Made by a program: the position numbers and the translations under genes | Assembly (NCBI GenBank): GCA_028283855.1 | Contig: JAPWJX010000003.1 | Span: 1,302,001 to 1,366,000 of the forward strand | Direction of reading: 5' to 3' | DNA: 64,000 nt | Origin: Verrucomicrobium sp. | GTDB lineage: Bacteria > Verrucomicrobiota > Verrucomicrobiia > Methylacidiphilales > GAS474 | Shown here: piece by piece, positions 8,288 to 16,627 of the stretch | How the letters are laid out: the number at the start of each line of letters is the position of its first letter | Position numbering within the stretch: the stretch's first letter is position 1 | Notes under the pieces: model-generated | What the model was told of the DNA's origin: nothing | The model's input: the letters and a program-made list of their open reading frames with translations, nothing else | Database searches by the model: none

Positions 8288-9757
8288 TTAGCGGGGGAAT
8301 TTCCGCTCGATCTCCGCCAGGAGGCCGGCGGGGAGCCTGCACTCCTCCGGCCAGCCCCGGGTGTAGCCCTCGCCGGGGAGCTTCCGCGTGGCGTCGAAGC
8401 CGACGTGGGAGCCGATGTTCGCCACGGTGGGGGCGTGGTCCAGGGCGTCGCACGGCCCCTTGGTGAAGAGGCTGTCCCGCTGCGGGTCGATGTTGGCGCA
8501 GAGGTGGAAGAGGACGTCGCTGGTGTCGTGGACGTTCACGTCCTCGTCGACCACCACGATGATCTTGGCGAACATCATCTGCCCCATTCCCCAGAGGGCG
8601 TGCATGATCTTGTAGGCCTGGTAGGGGTACTGCTTCTTGATGCTGACGAAGACGAGGTTGTGGAAGACCCCCTCCGCCGGGAGCGCCATGTCGACGATCT
8701 CCGGGAAGTTCATCTTGAAGACCGGCAGGAAGACGCGGACGCTGGCCGTCCCCAGGTAGAAGTCTTCCATGGGCGGCTTTCCGACGATCGTGGCGGGGTA
8801 AACGGCGTCCTTCCGGTGGGTGATGCAGGTGACGTGGAAGGCGGGGTAATTGTCCACCGGGGTGTAGAAGCCGGTGTGGTCGCCAAAGGGGCCCTCCGGC
8901 CGGAGGGGCTCGGCGGGGTCGACGTAGCCCTCGATGACGAAGTCGGAATCGGCGGGAACTTCCAGGTCGCTCGTCTCGCACTTCACCAGGTCGATCGACT
9001 TGCCGCGCAGGAACCCGGCCAGGAGCAGCTCGTCGAAGCCGTCTGGCATCGGCGCGGTGGCGGCGAAGGTCAGGGCCGGATCGGCCCCCAGGCAGACGGC
9101 CACGGGCATGCGCGTGCCCGTCTCGTAATAGCGTTTCCCGTGGCGTGCGCCGACCTTGTGGACCTGCCAGTGCATCCCGGTCGTCCAGGGGGAGAAGACC
9201 TGCATCCGGTACATGCCGATGTTCCGCTCCCCGCTGTCGGGGTCGCGGGTGTGGACGTTCGGCAGGGTGACGAAGGGGCCGCCGTCTTCCGGCCAGCAGG
9301 TGAGGACGGGCAGGGCGTCCAGGCCGATGCCGCCGTCCTCCGCGCGCAGGATGACGTCCTTGCACGGGCCGCTCTTCACGCGGGTCGGCTTGGCGTGGAG
9401 GAGGACGTCGAGGCCCGCGCGGAAAAGCTCCCACCCTTCCGAAAGGGAGCGGGGCGGCTTGGCCTTGAGGAGGTAGGCGATCTTGCCCGCCACCTCGTCC
9501 ACGGAGGGGGAGCTAAGGGCCAGGGCCATCCGCTTCTCCGAGCCGTAGGCGTTGATGAGGACGGGGAAGCGGGAGGCCATCCGGTTCGGCAGGACCGGCT
9601 TCTCGATGAGCAGGGCCTTGCCGCCGCCGGGGGATTTCATCTCCCGGTCGGCCAGGGCGGTGATTTCCAGCTCCGTGCGGACGGGTTCCGTGATGCGGCG
9701 CAGCTCGCCGGCGGCGTCGAGTTTCGCGATGAAGTCGCGGGTTGAGGAATAAGCCAT
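8288..9757 (-). CDS. UbiD family decarboxylase
   Basis: Prenylated-FMN-dependent (de)carboxylase, 489 residues, the usual UbiD length. It starts MAYSSTRDFIAKLDAAGELRRI, a standard family opening. The conserved EITALADREMKSPGGGKALL region, the NRMASRFPVLINAYGS block and the C-terminal GCTRGW-like ending are in place. Family members act on aromatic acids, for example in ubiquinone or futalosine-type menaquinone synthesis. Which applies here is unclear because no quinone genes are nearby and no UbiX partner is in the window. Its start directly abuts the stop of cysH, so the two are probably cotranscribed. Confidence 0.88.
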   Translation of the reverse strand: MAYSSTRDFIAKLDAAGELRRITEPVRTELEITALADREMKSPGGGKALLIEKPVLPNRMASRFPVLINAYGSEKRMALALSSPSVDEVAGKIAYLLKAKPPRSLSEGWELFRAGLDVLLHAKPTRVKSGPCKDVILRAEDGGIGLDALPVLTCWPEDGGPFVTLPNVHTRDPDSGERNIGMYRMQVFSPWTTGMHWQVHKVGARHGKRYYETGTRMPVAVCLGADPALTFAATAPMPDGFDELLLAGFLRGKSIDLVKCETSDLEVPADSDFVIEGYVDPAEPLRPEGPFGDHTGFYTPVDNYPAFHVTCITHRKDAVYPATIVGKPPMEDFYLGTASVRVFLPVFKMNFPEIVDMALPAEGVFHNLVFVSIKKQYPYQAYKIMHALWGMGQMMFAKIIVVVDEDVNVHDTSDVLFHLCANIDPQRDSLFTKGPCDALDHAPTVANIGSHVGFDATRKLPGEGYTRGWPEECRLPAGLLAEIERKFPR

Positions 9758-10480
9758 TTAGATTTTTTCCACGCCGACGTGCAGGCCGCATTCCCGCTTG
9801 AGCCCGCCGAAGCGGGTCTCCTCCTCGGTCATGCCCTCCGTCAGCTTCCGGGTGCTGTGCGTGTCCCCGATGGAGACGTAGCCCTGCTCCCAAAGGGGGT
9901 GGTAGGGAAGTTGATGTTTGGAGAGATAGGCGCCGACGTCCCGGTCGGTCCAGTCCAGGATGGGATGAACCTTCAGCCGCCCGTCCTGCACGCCCAGGAA
10001 GCCCAGCTCCCGGCGCGTCGAGGCCTGCTGCCGCCGCAGCCCGGCGATCCAGCCCCACGCGCCCAGCTCCTCCAGCGCGCGGCGCATCGGCTCCACCTTC
10101 ACGATCTCGTTGTAGCGGGTGATCCCCTCCACGCCCTGCTCCCAGAGCTTGCCGTGGCGGGCCTCCAGCTCGGCGGGGGAGGGGAGCGCGCGGTAGGTTT
10201 TCAAATTCAGCTTCAGGCGGCCCGTCAGCTCCTCCACGAAGCGGAGCGTTTCCGGGAAATGGTAGCCCGTGTCGAGGAAGACGACCGGGATCTCCGGCCA
10301 GACCTGCGCCGCCATGTGGAGGCAGACCGCCGCCTGCGCGCCGAAGCTGGAGGAAAGGACGATCCGCCGCTGGAGCGTCTCCACCGCCCAGGCGGTCCGC
10401 GCCTCCGCCGTCATCCCGGCCAGGCGCTCCTGCGCGGCGGGAAGATCGAGGTTCAAGGGTGAAAAGAGAGGCACGCTCAA
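9758..10480 (-). CDS. cysH: Phosphoadenosine phosphosulfate reductase
   Basis: Reduces PAPS (or APS) to sulfite in assimilatory sulfate reduction; 240 residues. The phosphosulfate-binding [13 protein letters not shown] loop, the [12 protein letters not shown] segment and the C-terminal catalytic ECGLH motif are visible. The two CC pairs that bind an iron-sulfur cluster in APS-type reductases are absent, which favours PAPS as substrate and agrees with the APS kinase domain encoded nearby. The start is a TTG at 10480 (or a GTG two codons later). It is divergent from cysD, with a short inverted repeat in the shared promoter region. Confidence 0.92.
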   Translation of the reverse strand: MSVPLFSPLNLDLPAAQERLAGMTAEARTAWAVETLQRRIVLSSSFGAQAAVCLHMAAQVWPEIPVVFLDTGYHFPETLRFVEELTGRLKLNLKTYRALPSPAELEARHGKLWEQGVEGITRYNEIVKVEPMRRALEELGAWGWIAGLRRQQASTRRELGFLGVQDGRLKVHPILDWTDRDVGAYLSKHQLPYHPLWEQGYVSIGDTHSTRKLTEGMTEEETRFGGLKRECGLHVGVEKI

Positions 10481-10488
10481 AGTCTACT

Positions 10489-10502
10489 TAGCCGATAGGC
10501 TA
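10489..10502. promoter_or_regulatory. Inverted repeat in the cysH/cysD divergent promoter region
   Basis: The perfect palindrome TAGCC-GATA-GGCTA (5-bp arms, 4-base spacer) lies in the 70-base gap between cysH and cysD. It is followed by an AT-rich run. Its position suits an operator controlling both arms of sulfate assimilation. The regulator is not identifiable from the window. Confidence 0.4.
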
Positions 10503-10550
10503 TTAAAAATTCCAGGTTGCCAGGCAGGCGGGCTCCGTCATTGTAGCTCT

Positions 10551-11354
10551 GTGAGCCATCTCGACAAACTCGAGGCCCAAAGCATCTTCATCTTCCGGGA
10601 GGCCTACCATGCCTTCCGCAAGATTGCCATGCCCTGGTCGATGGGCAAGGACTCAAACGTCCTTATCTGGCTGGCGAAAAAGGCCTTCGGCGGCCACATC
10701 CCTTTTCCGCTCCTCCACGTCGACACGACCTACGAGTTCCCGGAGATGATCGCCTTCCGGGATTGGGCGGCGAAGGAGTACGGCCTCGACCTCATCGTAA
10801 AGATCAACGAGGAGGCCCGCGCCCGGGGCGTTGGCTACGAGACGCACGACCCCATCACCGTCACCCACGAGCTGAAGACCGTGGCCCTTCAGCAGGCCAT
10901 GGCGGAGCACCAATGGGACGGCCTCATCACCGGCATCCGCCGGGACGAGGACTCGACCCGGGCGAAGGAACGCTACTTCTCCCCCCGCAACGCCGACTTC
11001 GAGTGGGATTACAAGGACCAGCCGCCCGAGTTCTGGAACCAATTCACCACCCGCATCCAGCCGGGGGAGCACGTCCGCATCCAGCCGCTCTTGGACTGGG
11101 CGGAGATCGACATCTGGCGCTACATCGAGCGGGAGTCGATCCCCGTGCCGCGGATGTACTTCTCCCGGGAGGGGAAGCGCTACCGCTCCCTGGGCTGCTG
11201 GCCCATCACCCACCCCGTCCCCAGCCACGCCGCCACCGTGGCGGAGATCATCGAGGAACTGCGGACGACGAAGACCTCCGAGCGCGCCGGCCGCGCCCAG
11301 GACCACCACGAGCGGAACGCCATGCAGAAGCTGCGGGCGAAAGGGTTCATGTGA
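10551..11354 (+). CDS. cysD: Sulfate adenylyltransferase subunit 2 (ATP sulfurylase small subunit)
   Basis: Forms APS from ATP and sulfate together with the GTPase subunit CysN. It has 267 residues from a GTG start giving [20 protein letters not shown], which matches the standard CysD N-terminus. The frame stays open far upstream but that part overlaps cysH and is not homologous. The PP-loop [38 protein letters not shown] and the C-terminal [10 protein letters not shown] and AGRAQDHH segments are all conserved. The stop overlaps the GTG of cysNC, so the subunits are translationally coupled. Confidence 0.95.
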   Translation: MSHLDKLEAQSIFIFREAYHAFRKIAMPWSMGKDSNVLIWLAKKAFGGHIPFPLLHVDTTYEFPEMIAFRDWAAKEYGLDLIVKINEEARARGVGYETHDPITVTHELKTVALQQAMAEHQWDGLITGIRRDEDSTRAKERYFSPRNADFEWDYKDQPPEFWNQFTTRIQPGEHVRIQPLLDWAEIDIWRYIERESIPVPRMYFSREGKRYRSLGCWPITHPVPSHAATVAEIIEELRTTKTSERAGRAQDHHERNAMQKLRAKGFM

Positions 11355-13291
11355 GCGGCGCGAACGGAAACGGCGCAAGCGGCCTTTTGGCCGACGTCGA
11401 CGCGCAGCGGCTGAAGATCGTCATCGTCGGCCACGTCGACCACGGCAAGTCGACCCTCATCGGGCGGCTCTTCTTCGACACCCATTCCCTGCCGGACGGG
11501 AAGGTGGAGGCGATCCGCAAGGCCTGCGAGGCGGAGGGGATGGACTTCGAATACGCCTTCCTCCTGGACGCCCTCCTGGAAGAGCAGGAGCAGAACATCA
11601 CCATCGACACGACGCAGATCCAGTTCCGCACCCAGCGGCGGCCCTACGTCATCATCGACGCGCCCGGGCACAAGGAGTTCCTGAAGAACATGATCACCGG
11701 CGCGGCCAGCGCCGACGCGGCGATCCTCCTCATCGACGCGAAGGAAGGCGTGCAGGAGCAGTCCCGCCGCCACGGCTTCCTCCTTTCCCTCCTGGGCGTG
11801 CGGCAGGTCATCGTGGCCGTGAACAAGATGGACTTGGTCGGCTTCAGCCAGGAACGCTTCGAGGCGCTGGAACGGGAATACCGGGAATTCCTGGGGAAGC
11901 TGGACGTCGTTCCCGCCCATTTCATTCCCGTCTCCGCCAAGCACGGCCACCACATCACCGGCCCCAGCGCCGAGATGCCGTGGTACCGGGGCCCCGCCGT
12001 CCTCCAGGCCCTCGACGCCTTCGCCCTGCCCGCCTCCCGCGCCGACCAGCCGCTGCGCGTCACCGTGCAGGACGTCTACCGCTTCGACGCGCGGCGGATC
12101 ATCGCGGGCCGCGTCGAGTCCGGCTCCCTCTCCGTGGGGGACGAGGTCGTCTTCTGGCCGGACCGGAAGCGGAGCCGCGTCAAGTCCCTGGAACTGTGGG
12201 GCAGCCCCGGCGCGGAGCGCTCCGTCGCGGGGCAGTCGACCGCCTTCACCTTGGAAGAGCAGATTTTCGTGGAGCGGGGGCAGATCGCCAGCCATCCGCA
12301 GGAAGGCCCCATCGAGGGGCAGACCTTCTCCGCCCGCCTTTTCTGGCTGCATGAGGCGCCGCTTCGCGCGGGCGCCTCCTACCCGCTGCGCCTCGGCACG
12401 CAGGAGGCGGAGGCCCGCATTGTGCGGATCGAGCGGGTCGTCGACTCCGGCACGCTGGAAGTCTCCCCGGGCGAGGCCGCCCAGGTGCGGAAGAACGAGG
12501 TGGCGGAGGTCACCTTCCGCACCCGCCGCCCCATCGCCTTCGACAACGTCGACCGGATCACGGAAACCGGCCGCTTCGTCCTCCTGCAGGGGGACCGGAT
12601 CGGCGGCGGCGGGATCATCCACGGGGGCGAATACGCCGCCCTGGACCGGGACGGCGTCCGCGCCGACAACCTGGGCTGGACGGAAGGGGAGGTGACGCCG
12701 GAGGCGCGCCGCCTCCACTTCGGCCATCGGGGCGCGGTCCTGTGGCTGACCGGCCTTTCCGGCTCGGGCAAGTCGACCCTGGCCTCCCGGCTGGAGCGGG
12801 CCCTTTTCCGGGAAGGGATCGGCGCCTTCGTCCTGGACGGGGACAACCTGCGGCACGGCCTGGCCTCCGACCTTGGCTTTTCGGAGGAGGACCGCGCGGA
12901 GAACATCCGCCGCGCCGGGGAGGTGGCCAAGCTGATGGCGGAGGCGGGCCTCGTCGTCGTTGTCTCCCTCATCTCCCCTTTCCGCACGGAGCGGCAGAAA
13001 GTCCGCCACCTCTGCCACGAGGCGGGCATCCCCTTCGCGGAGGTCTACGTGAACGCCCCGCTGGAAGCCTGCGAGGCCCGCGACCCGAAGGGGCTCTACA
13101 AGAAGGCCCGCGCCGGCCAGATCCCGAATTTCACCGGCATCGACTCCCCCTACGAGCCGCCCGCCGAGCCGGAGCTGGAATTGAAGACGGCGGAGCTTTC
13201 GCCGGAGGACGCCCTCCGCGCGCTCCTGGACAAGGCGCGCGCCCTGACCCGCGCCGAGGGGGGGCTGGTCCTCCCGGGCGGCGGGATTTAG
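11351..13291 (+). CDS. cysNC: Bifunctional ATP sulfurylase GTPase subunit / APS kinase (CysN-CysC fusion)
   Basis: A 646-residue fusion. The N-terminal elongation-factor-like GTPase (CysN) has GHVDHGKST at about residues 27-35, DAPGH and NKMD motifs. It drives APS formation by CysD. The C-terminal APS kinase domain begins near residue 460 with [12 protein letters not shown], then DGDNLRHGL, the SPFRTER loop and [10 protein letters not shown], and phosphorylates APS to PAPS. The GTG start overlaps the cysD stop. The gene ends four bases before the stop of the convergent sulfur-carrier operon, so the two sulfur units share their 3' ends. No canonical terminator is visible there. Confidence 0.95.
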   Translation: MSGANGNGASGLLADVDAQRLKIVIVGHVDHGKSTLIGRLFFDTHSLPDGKVEAIRKACEAEGMDFEYAFLLDALLEEQEQNITIDTTQIQFRTQRRPYVIIDAPGHKEFLKNMITGAASADAAILLIDAKEGVQEQSRRHGFLLSLLGVRQVIVAVNKMDLVGFSQERFEALEREYREFLGKLDVVPAHFIPVSAKHGHHITGPSAEMPWYRGPAVLQALDAFALPASRADQPLRVTVQDVYRFDARRIIAGRVESGSLSVGDEVVFWPDRKRSRVKSLELWGSPGAERSVAGQSTAFTLEEQIFVERGQIASHPQEGPIEGQTFSARLFWLHEAPLRAGASYPLRLGTQEAEARIVRIERVVDSGTLEVSPGEAAQVRKNEVAEVTFRTRRPIAFDNVDRITETGRFVLLQGDRIGGGGIIHGGEYAALDRDGVRADNLGWTEGEVTPEARRLHFGHRGAVLWLTGLSGSGKSTLASRLERALFREGIGAFVLDGDNLRHGLASDLGFSEEDRAENIRRAGEVAKLMAEAGLVVVVSLISPFRTERQKVRHLCHEAGIPFAEVYVNAPLEACEARDPKGLYKKARAGQIPNFTGIDSPYEPPAEPELELKTAELSPEDALRALLDKARALTRAEGGLVLPGGGI

Positions 13292-13295
13292 TTCC

Positions 13296-13544
13296 TTAAC
13301 CCTCGATCGTGTTGATCTCGACGGGCTCCACCTGGACGCCCTCGCTCTCCAGCCACTTCACGGCGGCCTGAATGACGGGGCGCTCCCCCTCGATCTCCAG
13401 GGCGATGATCCCGACGTCCTTCGTGACGCTGGAATTGCGGATGCTGAAGATGACGTCGAATTTCCGGCCCATCAGGCAGATGAGCGGCTTCTCCACGAGG
13501 ACGCCGGTGAAGGTGAGCCAAAAACGCTGTTTTTCCTGGGCCAT
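13296..13544 (-). CDS. NIL domain protein
   Basis: An 82-residue protein beginning MAQEKQRFWLTFTG. The whole chain corresponds to the NIL domain, an ACT-like fold found at the end of the methionine importer ATPase MetN and in small proteins near sulfur-metabolism genes. The typical order of an RFWL strand, a glycine-rich turn and a NIEG-like regulatory region (here DVGIIALEIEGE) is seen. Its ATG lies two bases after the stop of the sulfur-carrier gene and has a GGAGGTTG ribosome site. Operon position and the SAM riboswitch upstream suggest a role in methionine or homocysteine metabolism, perhaps as ligand sensor or sulfur-relay partner. The exact role is unknown. Confidence 0.82.
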   Translation of the reverse strand: MAQEKQRFWLTFTGVLVEKPLICLMGRKFDVIFSIRNSSVTKDVGIIALEIEGERPVIQAAVKWLESEGVQVEPVEINTIEG

Positions 13545-13546
13545 AA

Positions 13547-13822
13547 TCAACCTCCGGCGATGGCGGGGACGATGCTGATCTCGTCGCCGGGTTTCACGGC
13601 CGTCGCCTTTTCCTGGAGGAAGCGGATGTCCTCCCCGTTGACGTAGATGTTCACGAAGCGGCGGACGTTCCCCTCCGCGTCGAGCAGGCGCTCGCCGATG
13701 CCGGGGAACTGGCTCTCCAGGCTGGAGAGGAGGTCGCCGATCGTGTCGCCTTCGGCGTCGACGGTCTCGCGGTTCTGGGTGAGGTTGCGGAGCGGGGTCG
13801 GGATGGTGACGGGTATGGACAT
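13547..13822 (-). CDS. MoaD/ThiS-family sulfur carrier protein
   Basis: A 91-residue ubiquitin-like protein starting MSIPVTIPTPLRNLT and ending in the exposed di-glycine tail AIAGG. That tail is the site where E1-like enzymes form a C-terminal thiocarboxylate in this family. The core has the usual NIYVNGEDIRFLQ and VKPGDEISIVPA strands. No MoeB/ThiF activating enzyme or molybdopterin gene is nearby, which argues against a MoaD role. The closest functional analogues by context are CysO-like carriers feeding amino-acid biosynthesis. It is 12 bases downstream of the threonine-synthase homologue and 2 bases upstream of the NIL gene. Confidence 0.88.
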   Translation of the reverse strand: MSIPVTIPTPLRNLTQNRETVDAEGDTIGDLLSSLESQFPGIGERLLDAEGNVRRFVNIYVNGEDIRFLQEKATAVKPGDEISIVPAIAGG

Positions 13823-13834
13823 AAAATTCTGAGG

Positions 13835-15085
13835 TTAAGCGGCGGCGGGAACGGCCTCGCCGGTGAGGAGGGCGTCGAACTCCCGCAGGGAGGGCTGGAT
13901 GACGCGGGGGGCGCCGATGTGCTGGGCCACGGCCTCGGCGGTCTTGAGGCCATGGCCCGTGATACAGAGCACGGCGGCCTCGTCCCGGGGGATCTTGCCC
14001 GTGGCGATGAGTTTCTTTGCGCAGGCGACGGTGACGCCGCCCGCCGTCTCGGCGAAGATGCCCTCCGTCTCCGCCAGCAGCTTGATGGCGTCGATGATTT
14101 CCGGGTCGCTGGCGTCTTCCGCCGCGCCGCCGGTCTGCCGCATGGCGTGGACGGCGTAGTAGCCGTCGGCCGGGGTGCCGATGGCCAGGGACTTGGCGAT
14201 GGTGTCCGGTTTCGGCACGGGCTTGATGAGGTCGGTCCCGCCCTTGAAGGCGGCGGCGATGGGGCTGCACCCGGTGGCCTGCGCGCCGTAAACGGAGAAG
14301 GGCGCCTCGTCCACCAGGCCGACTTTCACGGCTTCCTGGTAGGCCTTGGTGATCTTGGTCAACAGGGAGCCGGAGGCCATGGGGGCCACGGTGTGGCGCG
14401 GGATCTTCCAGCCGAGCTGCTCGAGGATCTCGAAGCCCATGGTCTTAGACCCCTCCGCGTAGTAGGGGCGCAGGTTCACGTTGACGAAGCCCCAGCCGTA
14501 CTTGCCCGCGATCTCGGAGCAAAGGCGGTTCACCTGGTCGTAAGGGCCGCGGATGCCGATGACCTCCGTGCCGTAGACGAGGCTGTTGAGGACCTTGCTC
14601 TGCTCCAGGTCGGCGGGGATCAGGACGTAGCTCTTCAGCCCCGCGCTGGCCGCGTTGGCGGCCACGCTGTTGGCCAGGTTCCCGGTGGAGGCGCAGGCGA
14701 CGACCTCGAAGCCGAGTTCCCGCGCGCGGGAAAGGGCCACGGCGACGACGCGGTCCTTGAAGGAAAGGGTGGGGTAGTTGACGCTGTCGTTCTTGATGTA
14801 GAGCTCGCGGATGCCCAGGGCCTTGGCCAGGCGGTCGGCCTTCACCAGGGGGGTGAAGCCGACCTGGAGGCCCACCGTCGGGTCGCCGTCGATGGGCAAA
14901 AGCTCCCGATACCGCCACATGCCCGCCGGGCGGGAGGCCACGGCCTTGCGGCTGATATGCTGCTTGATGGCGTCGTAGTCGTAATCGGCCTCCAGGGGGC
15001 CGAAGTCGAACTCGCACACGTGGATCGCCTTCTTCGGATAGAGGCGGCCGCACTCGCGGCATTTCAAGTTGCTGAAGAATTCCAT
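13835..15085 (-). CDS. Threonine synthase-family PLP enzyme under SAM-I riboswitch control
   Basis: A 416-residue PLP enzyme of the threonine synthase family. It starts at the ATG giving MEFFSNLKCREC. The frame continues upstream, but that stretch is riboswitch RNA. An N-terminal Cys-rich segment (Cys9, Cys12, Cys24) precedes the fold-type II catalytic domain. The PLP lysine is Lys110 in SFKDR, and CASTGNLANSVA is the phosphate-binding loop. Classical threonine synthase converts O-phosphohomoserine to threonine. Here the leader carries a SAM-I riboswitch and the following genes encode a sulfur carrier and a NIL protein, so O-phosphohomoserine may instead be converted to homocysteine. That reassignment is inference; ordinary threonine synthase remains possible. 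Confidence 0.85.
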   Translation of the reverse strand: MEFFSNLKCRECGRLYPKKAIHVCEFDFGPLEADYDYDAIKQHISRKAVASRPAGMWRYRELLPIDGDPTVGLQVGFTPLVKADRLAKALGIRELYIKNDSVNYPTLSFKDRVVAVALSRARELGFEVVACASTGNLANSVAANAASAGLKSYVLIPADLEQSKVLNSLVYGTEVIGIRGPYDQVNRLCSEIAGKYGWGFVNVNLRPYYAEGSKTMGFEILEQLGWKIPRHTVAPMASGSLLTKITKAYQEAVKVGLVDEAPFSVYGAQATGCSPIAAAFKGGTDLIKPVPKPDTIAKSLAIGTPADGYYAVHAMRQTGGAAEDASDPEIIDAIKLLAETEGIFAETAGGVTVACAKKLIATGKIPRDEAAVLCITGHGLKTAEAVAQHIGAPRVIQPSLREFDALLTGEAVPAAA

Positions 15086-15087
15086 AA

Positions 15088-15118
15088 TCTCTCGTTTTCT
15101 CGGCCCTGGATCGAGAGA
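15088..15118 (-). promoter_or_regulatory. Shine-Dalgarno-sequestering hairpin (expression platform)
   Basis: On the minus strand TCTCTCG (15112-15118) can pair with CGAGAGA (15088-15094). The latter contains the purine-rich ribosome site just before the ATG at 15085. No stem followed by a T-run occurs between the aptamer and the start codon. The switch therefore probably acts on translation rather than by termination. Alternative pairing with the downstream P1 strand is plausible but not shown. Confidence 0.5.
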
Positions 15119-15159
15119 CGGAGAGGGGAGGAGGCTGCCGGAGACCGGGCTGCCCGCCT

Positions 15160-15286
15160 CTCTCATCCTTCCCGGACGCCCGAAATGGGGGCCGGAGCTG
15201 GGTTTGGCACCTGGCGGAAAGGCGTCGCCGCCTTCCCGGTTGCCGCAGCATCGTCGGGCCAGTCCCTCCGCTGCTCTCGATAAGAG
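15160..15286 (-). promoter_or_regulatory. SAM-I (S-box) riboswitch aptamer
   Basis: The minus strand reads CTCTTATCGAGAGCAGCGGA then GGGACTGGCCCGACGATG, GCTGCGGCAACC, later GGTGCCAAACCCAGC, and closes with GGATGAGAG. These are the conserved blocks of the S-box in the right order. P1 pairs CTCTTATC (15279-15286) with GATGAGAG (15160-15167) over eight pairs. P2 pairs GCAGC with GCTGC. It lies 75 bases upstream of the threonine-synthase-family gene and is the only riboswitch I recognise in the window. SAM binding normally lowers expression of methionine biosynthesis or uptake genes. Confidence 0.95.
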
Positions 15287-15385
15287 TCGGCCCATAGATT
15301 GAAGGGCGGGAAGCCGATGTCAATCATGCTTTGGACTGGACGGGGGGGCCGGGCCTTGCCACTCTGATGGGAAGTCCCATCCGAC

Positions 15386-15724
15386 ATGGCATTTATCAGC
15401 GTGGAGGAGGCCAAAGCGGGCCTCGTGCTAGAAGACAGCGTGAAAAACAGCCATGGCCAGCTGTTGGTCGCCGCCGGCACCACGCTGACCGAGCGACACC
15501 TGACCCTTTTGCGGTCCTGGGGCGTCACCCAGGTTCCCGTCTCCGCCAGCGGCGCCGCCGCCAAGGAGCTGGCCGACAGCCAGCAGCTCAGCCAGGAGAA
15601 CCTGGCCAAGGCGGAGACCTCCCTGCTGGAAATCTTCTCCCTGGCCCAGGCGGACGATCCGGTCATGCAGGAAATCTACCGCCAGTGCGTCGCGCGCAAG
15701 GCGAAGCTAGCCCCTTCCTCATGA
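15386..15724 (+). CDS. Small protein resembling the N-terminal domain of HD-GYP-type signalling proteins
   Basis: A 112-residue protein starting MAFISVEEAKAGLVL. Residues 3-55 match the short beta-rich module (GLVLEDSVKNSHGQLLVAAGTTLT, then a helix and GVTQVPV) often found before HD-GYP or HDOD domains. The rest is a helical tail. It is the first gene of a signalling operon and overlaps the HDOD gene by four bases (ATGA). It may be a regulatory subunit of that protein. No catalytic residues are apparent. Confidence 0.7.
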   Translation: MAFISVEEAKAGLVLEDSVKNSHGQLLVAAGTTLTERHLTLLRSWGVTQVPVSASGAAAKELADSQQLSQENLAKAETSLLEIFSLAQADDPVMQEIYRQCVARKAKLAPSS

Positions 15725-16611
15725 GCCAGCCCGTTTCACCCAGCTCGAGTTCGATCGAGGCGCCCGCCCGCGGCGGCACCATCGACCTCATCGACAACCT
15801 GGACGAGATGCCGTCCCTGCCGATGAGCTACCTGGAGATCAAGCGGGAGGTGAACAACCCCGCCTCCTCCCTCTCCCGCATCGGCGAGGTCATCAGCAAG
15901 GACCAGAGCCTCACCCTGCGCCTCCTGCGCCTGGCCAACAGCGCCTTCTTCGGCTTTCCCCGCCGCATTGACACCATCAGCGAGGCGATCTCCGTCATCG
16001 GCCTTCAGCAGGTGCGGGATTTGGCGCTTTGCACCAAGGTCATCGAGATGTTCCGCGGCATCCCGGCCGACCTCCTGGAGACCACCCCCTTCTGGATGCA
16101 CAGCGTCGGCTGCGGCATCGCCGCCCGCGTCCTGGCCGCCCATCAGCGGGAGACGAACCTGGAGCGCTTCTTCGTTGCCGGCCTCCTGCACGACGTGGGC
16201 CGCCTGGTCCTCTGCCTCCGCCAGCCGGAGGCGATGCGGAACATCCTTCAGCGCGCCCGCCAGCAAAAGGAGCCCCTGCACAAGGTGGAGCGGGAGTTCA
16301 TGGGCTACGACCACACCGACGTGGGCGCCGCCCTCCTGAAGGCGTGGGACCTCCCCGCCCCGCTGGTCAACGCCGTCTCCTACCACCACCGCCCCCTCAT
16401 CAACACCGCCTCCCCGAACGACGCGGCCATCATCCACCTGGCCGACATCTTCGCCCACGGCATGGAGCTGGGCAAAAGCGGCGAGCACTATGTCCCGCCG
16501 CTGGCCTCCGGGGCCTGGAAGCGGGAGCCCACCGTCTTCAACAGCGCGATGAAGGAGATCGACCGCCAGTTCGCCGAGGTGAGCGGCATCTTCCTTTCCC
16601 TGAAAAACTAA
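15721..16611 (+). CDS. HDOD domain protein
   Basis: A 296-residue protein. After a serine-rich N-terminus, the HDOD domain spans about residues 20-220 with LPSLPMSYLEI-like helices, NSAFFGFPRRIDTISEAI, and an HD-type pair in GLLHDVGRL. HDOD proteins are non-enzymatic relatives of HD phosphohydrolases that act in signalling, including cyclic-di-GMP-linked and motility pathways. The start is the ATG overlapping the previous stop. It precedes a GAF-like gene by 16 bases. Specific partners are unknown. Confidence 0.85.
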   Translation: MSQPVSPSSSSIEAPARGGTIDLIDNLDEMPSLPMSYLEIKREVNNPASSLSRIGEVISKDQSLTLRLLRLANSAFFGFPRRIDTISEAISVIGLQQVRDLALCTKVIEMFRGIPADLLETTPFWMHSVGCGIAARVLAAHQRETNLERFFVAGLLHDVGRLVLCLRQPEAMRNILQRARQQKEPLHKVEREFMGYDHTDVGAALLKAWDLPAPLVNAVSYHHRPLINTASPNDAAIIHLADIFAHGMELGKSGEHYVPPLASGAWKREPTVFNSAMKEIDRQFAEVSGIFLSLKN

Positions 16612-16627
16612 GGAAGGACCCAAGGCC

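Noticed and set aside
10269-10550. N-terminal extension of CysD
   Set aside because: The in-frame stretch overlaps cysH on the other strand and is unlike CysD; the GTG at 10551 gives the standard N-terminus.
13547-13822. Carrier protein as MoaD of molybdopterin synthesis or ThiS of thiamine synthesis
   Set aside because: No moaE, moeB, thiG, thiF or thiE lies nearby, and operon context points to sulfur amino acids.
15086-15295. N-terminal extension of the threonine-synthase-family protein
   Set aside because: It would be translated from the SAM riboswitch itself; the ATG at 15085 matches the family start.
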